Shown here: positions 36,648 to 44,382 of the stretch, piece by piece | Numbering within the stretch: position 1 is the first letter of the stretch | How the letters are laid out: every line of letters begins with the position of its first letter | The notes under the pieces: generated by a model | Told to the model about the DNA's origin: nothing | Databases searched by the model: none | Seen by the model: the letters and a program-made list of their open reading frames with translations, nothing else | Assembly (NCBI RefSeq): GCF_003725735.1 | Contig: NZ_RJTM01000002.1 | Coordinates: 186,001-250,000, forward strand | Direction of reading: 5' to 3' | DNA from: Sinomicrobium pectinilyticum | Lineage (GTDB): Bacteria; Bacteroidota; Bacteroidia; Flavobacteriales; Flavobacteriaceae | Length of the DNA: 64,000 nucleotides | Program-made: the position numbers and the translations under genes

Positions 36648-36782
36648 TTAATATCTGTACCATTCCCACCTTTTAGGTTTTAATGTATCCTTGTCTACAT
36701 CTTTTAACAGTTCATCTTCTTTTTCTATTAATGGGTCATACTAATCAGCTATATCTTTCGCCCATTGAATGGAATTTTTCAT
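36648..36782 (-). pseudogene. Decayed 44-codon gene fragment with an internal stop
   Basis: ATG at 36782 opens a frame MKNSIQWAKDIAD-stop-YDPLIEKEDELL..., ending WEWYRY at 36648. The only interruption is a TAG at 36741-36743. The high charge and Trp-rich end look like real protein. Family not recognised. The remainder of 36783-37066 shows no credible gene. Confidence 0.4.
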
Positions 36783-37066
36783 GTCTAAACCGAGAAAATG
36801 TAAAGTAATATTCTGAGATTCCATTTTGTTGATGGATTTTCGTAGATAATTGGCTTTATGTCAACGTGTGGCCGCATCGAGTAGTTAAACGAAATTTGAA
36901 AGCTCCTGTTGCTGAAGTTTCCTCTTTCTCCGAGGTGGACTTGTAGTTGGAGATAAAAGAAGATTAATTTTGAAAATTCAGAACTTGAGATCAACGGAAA
37001 ATGTTATAAACGCGTTTTTACGGAAGATACTTGTTTTCGTTTTACTTAAACGAGCGTCAGCGAGGT

Positions 37067-37342
37067 TTATTTCTTCTCTAATTCTTTGATGTACTTATCT
37101 ACATTAATTTCTAACTCAAGTAGAGTTATTGTCTTTAAATCCAATGCCTTGGCTAAAAGAATCAATTTATCTAAGGTAGGATTAGCTTCTCCTCTTTCAA
37201 CAGTCCCTATGAAGAATTTGGTTAAACCGGTATTACTGTCAGCGAGTTCTTGTTGGGAAATATGTTCTTTATCATACTCTTTACTTGGAATTCTTTCCCT
37301 AAGTTTTAATAAATACTTCCCAAGTTTTTCCTTTTCTGTCAC
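37067..37342 (-). CDS. XRE-family helix-turn-helix protein (91 aa)
   Basis: Small Cro/CI-type DNA-binding protein. The helix-turn-helix covers ~8-70: LRERIPSKEYDKEHISQQELADSN as the first part (shown here only by its ends LRERIPS and QQELADS), then FFIGTVERGEANPTLDKLIL, the recognition helix and turn typical of XRE. It stands alone, divergent from the leader of the sigma-dCas12f operon 84 bases away, so it might regulate that promoter. An orphan antitoxin is the alternative. Confidence 0.85.
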   Translation of the reverse strand: MTEKEKLGKYLLKLRERIPSKEYDKEHISQQELADSNTGLTKFFIGTVERGEANPTLDKLILLAKALDLKTITLLELEINVDKYIKELEKK

Positions 37343-37425
37343 TCTTATTTTATTTTAATCAATAAATTTCTTACTTATCCTAAAAAATAATGGTATGATA
37401 TATCTTACCGTTTATAGTTTTTTAT

Positions 37426-37433
37426 TATATTTG
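37426..37433 (+). promoter_or_regulatory. Putative -7 box upstream of the sigma-dCas12f leader (TATATTTG)
   Basis: TATATTTG matches TAnnTTTG and points rightward, giving a start near 37440 and a ~330-base leader that contains the structured RNA at 37497-37607 before the sigma gene. No clear -33 TTG at ideal spacing. Confidence 0.45.
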
Positions 37434-37496
37434 TATGGATTAACATAAATTTGCAATTCTTCAAATAGAAAATATTGGAAGCAATTGCTTTGAATC

Positions 37497-37626
37497 TCGA
37501 ACGGAAAACTGGCACTTTTCATTTACAGCGAGAGGATAAGTAAGATTGCTCACGACCCGGGCGTGGGCTCTTTTATCGCTGTAAGGTATGCCAGTACCCC
37601 TGTTCGATAAGTAGAGTTCCACGCCC
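37497..37626 (+). ncRNA. Structured leader RNA, candidate guide RNA of the dCas12f system (copy A)
   Basis: Three nested helices: TCGAAC/GTTCGA (37497-37502/37602-37607), ACTGGCA/TGCCAGT (37508-37514/37589-37595) and TTACAGCGA/TCGCTGTAA (37523-37531/37576-37584). Inside are AGAG/CTCT (37531-37534/37568-37571) and a GCTCACG/CGTGGGC hairpin. A competing fold pairs GGGCGTGG (37559-37566) with CCACGCCC (37619-37626) and TTATCG with CGATAA. The core AGAGG ... GCGTGGGCTCTTTTAT recurs in copy B after dCas12f with a wholly different closing stem. Function is inferred; a riboswitch-like leader is the alternative. The rest of 37343-37770 has no gene. Confidence 0.5.
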
Positions 37627-37770
37627 ATCCATTTTCTATCATGGGCTTTCTCAATAACTCTTCTTCTCCAAAGCAAAGGTTTCTGCATATGATCACTATG
37701 AAGTCTTGCAAGGGAATTCTTTTGCCCTAAGTATTCCCAAAAAAAAACTATTTGCAAAACTTTATACCCT

Positions 37771-38577
37771 ATGAAAAGTATAAACAATCCCCTTCCAAAG
37801 TATTTTGAATTATTAAAAAATGGCGACCCTGCCGCTTTAGAACAAATTTATGCGCAATATCGCGGAATCATCTTTTGGATCGGTAATCGAATGCTAAAGG
37901 ACCATTTCGTAGTAGAATCCCTGGTCCAGGATACTTTTTTAAAGTTATGGGTGCTCAGGGACAGGATAGAAAGACCTGAGCATATTCTCTATTTCTTAAA
38001 GTTTGTGATGAGAAGGGAATGTATTTCGTACTACACCAAACCCAGGAATAAGTTTTTCAGGAAAGTCAATTCGTTAGAGGACTACGACAATTACCAGGAC
38101 TATATGGCGGGGTACGATCCTGCAAGTGTGTCTGAAAACCTGGAAGACCAGGAGTCTAAGCAAACGGCCTTCGACCGGGTCAAAAGCATATTGCCCCTGC
38201 TTAATGCAGAAAGAAGGCATTTAATTGAACTCTGCTTAAAATACGGCTTTCGGTATAAAGCCATAGCCAAAGCTATGGGAAAAGGGATCACCGAAACCAG
38301 CAACGAGGTAAAGCGGGCTATCCAGGACATTAAAACCATCGTCCATCACGGAAGTACACATGCGAATGAGCAAAAATCCCCTGTTAATGCTGTAAAGGCT
38401 CCGAATGTAATGTCCCAGGAACAGGAAATGGTATTGGAACTCAGATGCAACAAGAAGTATTCCTTTGCATTGATTGCCGAAGAGTTGAACTTGTCCCAAA
38501 AAGAAGTTCACAAAGAATTTGTAGCCGCATATAAACTCATGCAAGAGAAGCATAATCTACAATTAGAATCTGCTTAG
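37771..38577 (+). CDS. ECF-type RNA polymerase sigma factor linked to dCas12f (268 aa)
   Basis: Sigma-70 family factor of the extracytoplasmic-function group. Region 2 spans ~15-90 ([34 protein letters not shown]), region 4 spans ~133-190 ([39 protein letters not shown]). Unlike ordinary ECF factors it has ~75 extra residues with a second helix-turn-helix-like segment ([20 protein letters not shown], ~230-250), perhaps the contact to its partner. No anti-sigma gene is adjacent. Its stop is one base before the ATG of the dCas12f gene, so the two are co-translated. I infer recruitment of RNA polymerase to RNA-specified sites. Confidence 0.88.
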   Translation: MKSINNPLPKYFELLKNGDPAALEQIYAQYRGIIFWIGNRMLKDHFVVESLVQDTFLKLWVLRDRIERPEHILYFLKFVMRRECISYYTKPRNKFFRKVNSLEDYDNYQDYMAGYDPASVSENLEDQESKQTAFDRVKSILPLLNAERRHLIELCLKYGFRYKAIAKAMGKGITETSNEVKRAIQDIKTIVHHGSTHANEQKSPVNAVKAPNVMSQEQEMVLELRCNKKYSFALIAEELNLSQKEVHKEFVAAYKLMQEKHNLQLESA

Positions 38578-38578
38578 T

Positions 38579-39676
38579 ATGGAAAAGTCTACCCTGAAAC
38601 TCACCCGAAAGATCCAGTTACTGGTTGATCTACCTACTAAAGAAGAACGGAAGGAAAAACTGGATAAGCTCTACCAGTGGCAGAACCGATGTTTTAGAGC
38701 GGCTAACCTTATTGTTTCCCATTTGTATGTACAGGAAATGATCAAGGAGTTCTTTTATTTGTCCGATGGCATAAAGTACAAACTGTCCGACGAAAAAAAA
38801 GACGAGCAAGGAATCTTGCAACGCTCCCGTATCAATACGACCTATCGCGTGGTATCAGATCGCTTTAAAGGGGACATCCCTACGAACATATTGTCCAACC
38901 TGAATAGGACCTTGATCGCCTCCTTTAACAAAAACAAGCCCGAATACTGGAAAGGCGAACGCTCGCTAAAGAACTTTAGAAAGGACATGGCTTTTCCCTT
39001 TGGCCCCGAGTGCCTTAGCGGATTATCCTTTAAAACGGAGAAACAGGTCTTTTGCTTTCGTTTGTTCCAAATTCCCTTTCGTACTTACCTGAGAAAAGAT
39101 TACACCGACAAACGAAGACTATTGGAGCGGGTGATAAAAGGGGAGACCAAACTTTGTACTTCCCATATCAAACTAAAGGATGGCAAAATCTTCTGGCTGC
39201 CTGTTTTTGAAATTGAAAAAGAAAAACATGGCCTAAGACCGGAAGTGATAGCGGAGGCTTCTTTGTCCCTTGAATATCCCATTGTAGTGAAGACTGCTAA
39301 CACCAGGCTTACCATTGGCACCAAGGAAGAGTTCCTGTACAGAAGATTGGCCATACAGGCGGCCCTGAAAAGGGCACAGATCGGGGCGACCCATTCCAGA
39401 TCGGGCAAAGGGGCAGAAAGAAAATTAAAGGCCGTGAACAAACTCCGCAGTGCAGAAAGTAATTATGTGCATCATCGTATACACATATACAGCAGGAGAT
39501 TGATCGATTTTTGTATTAAACATCAGGCAGGAACGCTCATTTTATTAAATCAGGAGGACAAGATCGGGATCGCTAAGGAGGAAGAATTTGTATTGCGAAA
39601 CTGGAGTTATTATGAACTCATGGCAAAAATAAAGTACAAAGCCGAGAAAGCTGGTATTGAACTCATCACAGACTAA
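38579..39676 (+). CDS. Nuclease-dead Cas12f/TnpB-like protein (365 aa)
   Basis: RNA-guided DNA-binding protein that seems to have lost cleavage. The C-terminal half aligns by eye with TnpB/Cas12f: beta-strand block ASLSLEYPIVV (~227-237) where RuvC-I has GIDLG, a basic helix pair (~255-300), QAGTLILLNQED (~316-327) where RuvC-II has TIVIEDL, and WSYYELMAKIKYKAEKAGIE (342-361), the hallmark helix before the zinc ribbon. The first Asp reads Ser, the second-site Glu reads Leu (L323), and the protein stops at ELITD, so the zinc ribbon and third acidic residue are missing. The N-terminal ~210 residues would be wedge/REC. No TnpA transposase is nearby. Confidence 0.85.
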   Translation: MEKSTLKLTRKIQLLVDLPTKEERKEKLDKLYQWQNRCFRAANLIVSHLYVQEMIKEFFYLSDGIKYKLSDEKKDEQGILQRSRINTTYRVVSDRFKGDIPTNILSNLNRTLIASFNKNKPEYWKGERSLKNFRKDMAFPFGPECLSGLSFKTEKQVFCFRLFQIPFRTYLRKDYTDKRRLLERVIKGETKLCTSHIKLKDGKIFWLPVFEIEKEKHGLRPEVIAEASLSLEYPIVVKTANTRLTIGTKEEFLYRRLAIQAALKRAQIGATHSRSGKGAERKLKAVNKLRSAESNYVHHRIHIYSRRLIDFCIKHQAGTLILLNQEDKIGIAKEEEFVLRNWSYYELMAKIKYKAEKAGIELITD

Positions 39677-39677
39677 G

Positions 39678-39800
39678 AGGTCTATAGAGGGTGCTTGTAC
39701 ACCCGTAAGGTGAGGTCAATGACACTCACTAAATACGAACAGTATATACAACGCGTGGGCTCTCTTATTTTATAGACCTAAATTTCCAGATAAAACAAAG
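39678..39800 (+). ncRNA. Structured RNA directly after dCas12f, candidate guide RNA (copy B)
   Basis: The closing stem AGGTCTATA/TATAGACCT (39678-39686/39771-39779) starts one base after the dCas12f stop, as omega RNAs do at tnpB ends. Inside are AGAG/CTCT, hairpins GGGTG/CACCC (39690-39704) and GTGAG/CTCAC (39710-39729), and GCGTGGGCTCTCTTAT (39753-39768), matching copy A at 37561-37576 apart from one base. Sequence after the stem (39780 on) is unlike copy A and could be the guide. A further hairpin TGGCC/GGCCA lies at 39804-39846. Role inferred. Confidence 0.5.
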
Positions 39801-39882
39801 GGATGGCCCATAGATAGCTTTTTTGCCCAGGTCATAGGGAAGGCCATACCCAAAAGGCCCCCAAATCCTTACCGAACTAATA

Positions 39883-40329
39883 CTATTTTGCGCGGTTTTT
39901 TTCCTTGTCTGTCCATTCTTGGTATAGCTTTTTAGCTTCCGGGGTATCCTTAAAAAAACTGTTATAGTGCCGGATATACTGGGTCATCGTTTCCTTGGTA
40001 TTATCATTTTTTTGGTAATAAAAAATAGCAGCACCTACCGAAAGAAAAGTTACTCCAACACATACAAAAAATAGAATGACAATCCATCGCGGAAGAAGAT
40101 AGGTGTCTTCCATCGTTTCATAAACTTTATCCAGTTTACTGCTCTGCCCCGATAGGTTTTCCTCTTGCTTGTGGAAGTGTTTTTGTAACAGTTGTTCAAT
40201 ATTAGTGGCGTCTGCCCTGACTTTTATATCCCCAAGGTATTCCGACAACTCTTCCAATCGGTCAATGGATTTATTAAACCCGTAGATTTCTTCGGTGAGC
40301 AGTTCTGCGATTTCTTCTAATTTAGCCAT
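39883..40329 (-). CDS. Mob-operon membrane protein, function unknown (148 aa)
   Basis: A soluble, coiled-coil-prone N-terminus (~1-75, e.g. ELLTEEIYGFNKSIDRLEEL) is followed by one membrane helix (~82-104, WIVILFFVCVGVTFLSVGAA) and a charged C-terminal tail. It lies 13 bases downstream of the relaxase on the same strand and has the layout of the small membrane protein that often accompanies Bacteroidota mob genes. A role in mobilization is inferred only from position. Confidence 0.75.
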   Translation of the reverse strand: MAKLEEIAELLTEEIYGFNKSIDRLEELSEYLGDIKVRADATNIEQLLQKHFHKQEENLSGQSSKLDKVYETMEDTYLLPRWIVILFFVCVGVTFLSVGAAIFYYQKNDNTKETMTQYIRHYNSFFKDTPEAKKLYQEWTDKEKNRAK

Positions 40330-40342
40330 AACATTACTGTTT

Positions 40343-41218
40343 TTAATATCCTATTTCAAAGCCTGTGTCTCTTACTCTTTTAGCTACTTGTTTGGCCAAT
40401 TCTTTGGTTACTTTTGCTGCCATATTTCCGCTAATCTCCACGGCTTTTCCCATCAGGCTTACCTGATTGTTTTGCATTAGCTTCTGTCCGAACCGTTGAT
40501 TACGGGATAAGGCCAGGCCTAACTTTGCCCCGGACATCTCCCGGTGTACTTCGCTACCTTTCAGGTTATGGTTCTTGTACTGAAACCGGAAACCCTGTAA
40601 CTGGTTTTGCTTATTGATAGTTGGGATTACTGAAACCCGTTGCCGTTTCATCAGGGTGATGTACTCATCAAAACTTTTCGGTCTGTGTTGCTGTATGATC
40701 CGGTCGTGTATCTGTTTAATCTCTCTCCGGATGTGTTTCAGGGATTGAGTCTTGCTCTGCTGTACCTCTTTAACTGTGGTAAGTTGTAATTGCTGTGCAG
40801 TTCTTTCGGCAGCCCTCTGGCTGCGTTTGCCAATATAGTTGTCTTTATAGGCCTTCCCCTGAAAATCAATCCGGTTCACATACAGATGAATATGGGTGTG
40901 TGCCTTATTTCGGTGCACAAAGGCAATGGCTTGTCGCTCCCCCAATTCCATTTCTTTCATAAAGGTATCGGTGAGTTCCTCCAGGTCTTCCCGGCTTAGG
41001 GTCCTGCCGTCTTCGATAGTGGGACTAAGCACAAAACTTAAAGTATTCTTTTCACAACGAACATTCATTTGCTGTATCATTTGAAATTCTTTAGTGACTT
41101 CTTTCGGGTTCTCTCCGCAGAGGTTTTGGGTATAGACAATTTCGGCATTCTTTTCCTGGTTCCATCCGTATTGCATGGAAGCCCGGGTATGTGCTATGGA
41201 TTTGCCTTTACCTATCAT
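40343..41218 (-). CDS. Relaxase/mobilization nuclease (291 aa)
   Basis: DNA-nicking relaxase that would cut at oriT and lead the strand into a recipient. The MOB family metal motif is the three-histidine HTHIH (H107, H109, H111) in KAHTHIHLYVNRID. The N-terminal MIGKGKSIAHTRASMQYGWN region is typical of the Bacteroidota MobA/MobB relaxases and probably holds the early catalytic residues. The C-terminal ~110 residues are basic and DNA-binding-like. Its start overlaps the mobC stop by 4 bases. With no type IV secretion genes in the island, transfer would need a helper element. Confidence 0.9.
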   Translation of the reverse strand: MIGKGKSIAHTRASMQYGWNQEKNAEIVYTQNLCGENPKEVTKEFQMIQQMNVRCEKNTLSFVLSPTIEDGRTLSREDLEELTDTFMKEMELGERQAIAFVHRNKAHTHIHLYVNRIDFQGKAYKDNYIGKRSQRAAERTAQQLQLTTVKEVQQSKTQSLKHIRREIKQIHDRIIQQHRPKSFDEYITLMKRQRVSVIPTINKQNQLQGFRFQYKNHNLKGSEVHREMSGAKLGLALSRNQRFGQKLMQNNQVSLMGKAVEISGNMAAKVTKELAKQVAKRVRDTGFEIGY

Positions 41219-41532
41219 TTTTTAAAATTATACAGGTGTGTTTTTATCTCACGGGCTAATTGTATGACTTCATCGGACAGTTTTGGGTTTTGTTTGCGGA
41301 ACATATTGGCAATACGTTTAAAGTTGTTGTGATACCGCACCAGCATTTTATAGGCATCCAGTTGTTCTTCGGTTAACCGTTCTACGATTCGGTCTTCCAT
41401 AACAGCCCTCCGACAATAAGCACTTATACTCAAACCGGCTCTTTTGGCTTTGACATACAGCAACTTTTTTTCGTACTGTGTGCAGCGAAATTTGATATAC
41501 GTGCTTTTGTTATGTTTGCTTTTTCGTACCAA
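41215..41532 (-). CDS. mobC: MobC-like relaxosome accessory protein (105 aa)
   Basis: Ribbon-helix-helix-type accessory factor that binds oriT beside the relaxase. YIKFRCTQYEKKLLYVKAKR followed by AGLSISAYCRRAVM is the typical RHH portion of plasmid MobC proteins, and the rest is helical (YHNNFKRIANMFRKQNPKLS). No ATG is available; TTG at 41532 (reading MVRKSKHNKS) is the only early start because a stop lies seven codons upstream. It overlaps the relaxase start by 4 bases. Confidence 0.86.
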   Translation of the reverse strand: MVRKSKHNKSTYIKFRCTQYEKKLLYVKAKRAGLSISAYCRRAVMEDRIVERLTEEQLDAYKMLVRYHNNFKRIANMFRKQNPKLSDEVIQLAREIKTHLYNFKK

Positions 41533-41611
41533 CGGAATATGAAATAAATAGATTCAGCATGTATTCTTGTACTATCTAAAATTTTTCTTTTGCGACCTCC
41601 GGGAGCAAAAG

Positions 41612-41800
41612 CGAGATTGTTTTTGTGGCAACAAAAACACATCTCGAAATTCTTACTCAGCCGGATAATTTTTTTTGGTTGTCTGCTTTCGTTTATGTCT
41701 CAGTTTCGATATAGAGCAATGTAATCTGCTGGGAGTAAAAGCAGATTAGGAGAAACATATCAAACAAACCTGTGAATTGGTAAAGATCTGTTTGATATGT
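41612..41800. other. Candidate oriT: cluster of three inverted repeats upstream of mobC
   Basis: Three palindromes: CGAGAT-TGTTTTTGT / ACAAAAACA-c-ATCTCG (41612-41646), TAATCTGCT/AGCAGATTA (41722-41748) and a perfect 12-bp ACATATCAAACA/TGTTTGATATGT (41755-41800). GGGAGCAAAAGC and GGGAGTAAAAGC repeat at 41601 and 41731. Such clusters upstream of mob genes usually mark the transfer origin and relaxosome binding sites. Confidence 0.5.
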
Positions 41801-41854
41801 CTGGCCAAACGATGGTAATATTGTGATCGGAATTTTAAAGCAATAGGAAAGTAA

Positions 41855-42139
41855 CTATCGCTTATTTCTAAGCGTATAGCCCAAAGCCTCTTCCTGGATA
41901 TCTTTTTCCGATTTTTTGTGATTACGCAATAGCCATTTATCCAGCTTCTCCTTGTCGAAAAATATCATCTTATTATTCGGTTTGGAGTGCGGAATATTTC
42001 CGGTAGAGGTCAGTTTGTACATATAGCTTCTGGATATACCTGTGTAATCACAAGCCTCTGTGAAGGTTAGTACGCTCTTGCTTGCTGAAAGAAGTTTTTC
42101 AATTCTTTCAAGTCGTTCTGATAATTCCAAATTGTCCAT
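41855..42139 (-). CDS. Excisionase-like helix-turn-helix protein (94 aa)
   Basis: Small winged-helix DNA-binding protein of the MerR/excisionase (HTH_17) type: LTFTEACDYTGISRSYMYKL is the helix-turn-helix and NIPHSKPNNKMIFFDKEKLDKWL the wing and last helix. Proteins like this accompany Bacteroidota integrative elements as excision or mob regulators. Upstream lies copy 1 of the 88-bp repeat (42189-42276). It precedes mobC across the oriT candidate, all on the minus strand. Confidence 0.87.
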   Translation of the reverse strand: MDNLELSERLERIEKLLSASKSVLTFTEACDYTGISRSYMYKLTSTGNIPHSKPNNKMIFFDKEKLDKWLLRNHKKSEKDIQEEALGYTLRNKR

Positions 42140-42188
42140 TAGTCATAACTTTTAGATTAGTAATGAACAAAGGCCTTTGTTTTCTTTT

Positions 42189-42276
42189 TGTAAAATTCCT
42201 GAAAACAAAATTATAGCATGAAATAACAGGGAGGATTAAAAACCGAAATAAACAAGTAAAAACAATTAGATCAAAG
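42189..42276. repeat. 88-bp direct repeat, copy 1 (cargo boundary)
   Basis: Matches 46396-46483 at 82 of 88 positions in the same orientation without gaps. The two copies bracket the desaturase-to-AraC cargo block. Confidence 0.88.
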
Positions 42277-42366
42277 AGACTTATTGATAGTTGTCGGCGA
42301 GCAGGTAATTTTCCATGTCATGTCTTAGCAATACATTTCTTTTTTATAATACAATGATTTAACGGA

Positions 42367-42541
42367 TTAGTTAATAAATGTATAGGCCATTCCTCGCTTT
42401 CTTGTTCTACCTGTTCTTCCTATACGGTGAATGTAACTGCAAAGGGTTCGTGGTGTCTGGAATTAATCACATGAGTGACATTGTCTATATCGATCCCCAC
42501 AAGGCTATATCCGTTGTGACAAGCACTTTTATTTTGCCGGA
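42367..42541 (-). pseudogene. Relic of a DEAD-box RNA helicase C-terminus
   Basis: Reading the minus strand across two single-base frame changes gives GKIKVLVTTDIALWGIDID, then NVTHVIN, then TPRTLCSYIHRIGRTGRTRK and GMAYTFIN-stop at 42367. VTTDIA, GIDIDNVTHVIN and YIHRIGRTGR are motifs V and VI of DEAD-box helicases. No in-frame N-terminal part is present, so this is a truncated, frameshifted remnant. The remaining parts of 42140-42739 hold the 88-bp repeat and a terminator hairpin. Confidence 0.75.
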
Positions 42542-42615
42542 CTATCACAGTTACTGAATTTAAAATTGCTGAATTTCAATTGGAAACAACAATGGTGTGG
42601 ATGGGAATAAAAAGA

Positions 42616-42635
42616 CCACCCTGCTTACCGGGTGG
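42616..42635 (-). terminator. Terminator-like hairpin downstream of the desaturase
   Basis: CCACCC / GGGTGG with an 8-base loop; on the minus strand it is followed by TCTTTTTATT. About 105 bases after the desaturase stop. Confidence 0.55.
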
Positions 42636-42739
42636 CCTGACAATAATATGACAAGGACAATTTAAACCGTTGTGACATTTATTGCAGTATGCCCCTTCCA
42701 ACGATTGGATTTGATGGTTTGAAAGGATAAACAAACAGA

Positions 42740-43840
42740 TCAGGACGATACCATCGTCATTTCTATTTTTCCCAACCGCCGGAGCATTCTTACGTGATCT
42801 GCAATAGCAGAGACAAAAGTCTTTTTTATGTGGTAGGGAAGGCCGTATTCATGTGCCGTTTTCGCAACGATATGAGATATTTTCCTGTAGTGAACATGGC
42901 ATATATTAGGCAGTAGATGATGCTCTACCTGGTAGTTCAGGCCTCCTATGAGCCAGGAGAAGAACCGGCTTCGGGGCGAAAAATTACTGGTCGTTTCCAG
43001 TTGATGGAGAAACCAGTCATTTTCTATAACGCCGTCCTTGTCGGCCAGCGGATATTCGTTGGCGGGCATGATATGGGCCACCTGGAAAATACTGCTTATC
43101 CACAGGCCGGTGACCACGTGCATGCACAAAAAAGCCAGTATAACGATCCAGGGCGACAGGGGAACCATAATAAGCGGCAGGACCAGTGCATAGGAATAAT
43201 AAAGCAGTTTCCACCCAATCAGTTTAAAGAGTTCCTTTTTATATTTCTGTTCCCGGTTCAGCAGCCCCATGTTTTTATACCGGGTAAGCCTTACAAAATC
43301 TTTGGCAGTGATCCACATCAGGGTGGAAATTCCGTAAAAGAACCATACATAGACATGCTGAAACCTGTGGAGCCAGTGCTTCCTGGCATGCGGTGAGAAC
43401 CTCAGGAAGAACGGAACATTGATGTCATCGTCCGCCTGCTGAATGTTGGTGTAGGTATGGTGTAACACATTGTGCTGTATTTTCCATACCGTGGCATTGG
43501 CGCCTATGAGATTCATGGTATAACCCAGGCACTTGTTTACTTTCCGGTGTTTGGAGTAAGAACCGTGAATGGCATCGTGCATGACGCCCATTCCTATCCC
43601 TGCCATGCCCAATCCGCTGATTACATACAGGACAAAGAGCAGAAATGCATGATGAATGATGCCGGTGTTTATAAGGACCAGGGGAGCAAAGAAAGCTAAA
43701 AGCATGATCGCCGTTTTGCTAACCATGCTTTTGTTGGCATGTTTGCTGATGTTGTGGGTTTTAAAGTAAGCGTTTACCCTCTTCCTCAATGTTCTGGAGA
43801 AGTCCGAACGTTTGTTTGCTGAAAATTTCAAGGTATTCAT
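42740..43840 (-). CDS. Membrane fatty acid desaturase (366 aa)
   Basis: Integral di-iron desaturase that introduces double bonds in acyl chains, typically in response to cold. The three histidine boxes are complete: HDAIH (88-92), HNVLHH (123-128) and QVEHH (304-308). Hydrophobic helices flank them (~42-85, ~212-250). The QxxHH form is usual for the acyl-CoA/linoleoyl-type desaturases of Bacteroidota. It is the largest gene of the cargo block and is more GC-rich than the restriction genes. Regiospecificity cannot be read from sequence. A helicase relic of the cold-shock type lies just downstream, which may be a shared origin. Confidence 0.92.
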   Translation of the reverse strand: MNTLKFSANKRSDFSRTLRKRVNAYFKTHNISKHANKSMVSKTAIMLLAFFAPLVLINTGIIHHAFLLFVLYVISGLGMAGIGMGVMHDAIHGSYSKHRKVNKCLGYTMNLIGANATVWKIQHNVLHHTYTNIQQADDDINVPFFLRFSPHARKHWLHRFQHVYVWFFYGISTLMWITAKDFVRLTRYKNMGLLNREQKYKKELFKLIGWKLLYYSYALVLPLIMVPLSPWIVILAFLCMHVVTGLWISSIFQVAHIMPANEYPLADKDGVIENDWFLHQLETTSNFSPRSRFFSWLIGGLNYQVEHHLLPNICHVHYRKISHIVAKTAHEYGLPYHIKKTFVSAIADHVRMLRRLGKIEMTMVSS

Positions 43841-44382
43841 AATATGGTATTTTTAAGCCGCAGCCTTTTTTGTAGCTTGTTGTCATTAACCGGAAGACGG
43901 AGCTAAAACTTTTTTAGCCCTGTCGCAGGAAAAGACGGAAAGTCCGGGAAAAAGTAGGGAAATTAATATTTGTTTCATCCTGAATTCCTACGAAGACATA
44001 AGAAAACATCACCTGTCCTATGTCCGGGATCTTTTAAATTCAGCTTGTAAATGTTTAGTGCACTATCGCTATGTAAAATACAGAAGAGAGAAGCATTCAA
44101 TAAAAGAGCAGAAAACGCTGACCGCAGAACTATATTTTATATAAGATACAAGGTAAGCATAATTTTTTGCTATTCCTAATTAAAACCTTAAGAATATCTT
44201 GTATTACGGGGCGGCATGAATTGTCTCCTGAGTTTTTTGCTACCTGTTTAAGGATGGAAAGGAAAAAAACCATTGAATTAGGAATTTTCCATTTATTGAC
44301 TTTAATGGTTGTAGGTTCTGAAGACAGATAATTATTGAACTTGCGTAGTACATGCAGAGGTTTCGAAATTACATGATTACGT
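43841..44382. other. Gene-free interval in the cargo block
   Basis: About 540 bases upstream of the desaturase. A GCTAAAA/TTTTAGC hairpin with a 3-base loop is at 43902-43918. No coding signal, RNA gene or clear -7 box was found; it likely holds the desaturase control region. Confidence 0.4.

Noticed and set aside
36785-36994. 69-residue minus-strand frame near the XRE gene
   Set aside because: No conserved motif, no neighbour context; the region looks like decayed sequence.
37712-37738. GGGAAT/ATTCCC hairpin as a terminator before the sigma gene
   Set aside because: The run following it on the plus strand is A, not T, so it does not fit an intrinsic terminator in either direction.
38579-39676. 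Ordinary IS200/IS605 TnpB transposon gene
   Set aside because: No TnpA nearby, no zinc ribbon, lost RuvC acidic residues, and tight coupling to a sigma factor gene.
37343-39882. CRISPR array for the Cas12f-like protein
   Set aside because: No regularly spaced repeats of 25-40 bases; only two related structured units 2.2 kb apart.
41430-41642. 70-residue minus-strand frame over the mobC start
   Set aside because: Overlaps mobC in another frame and the oriT-like palindrome; no family pattern.
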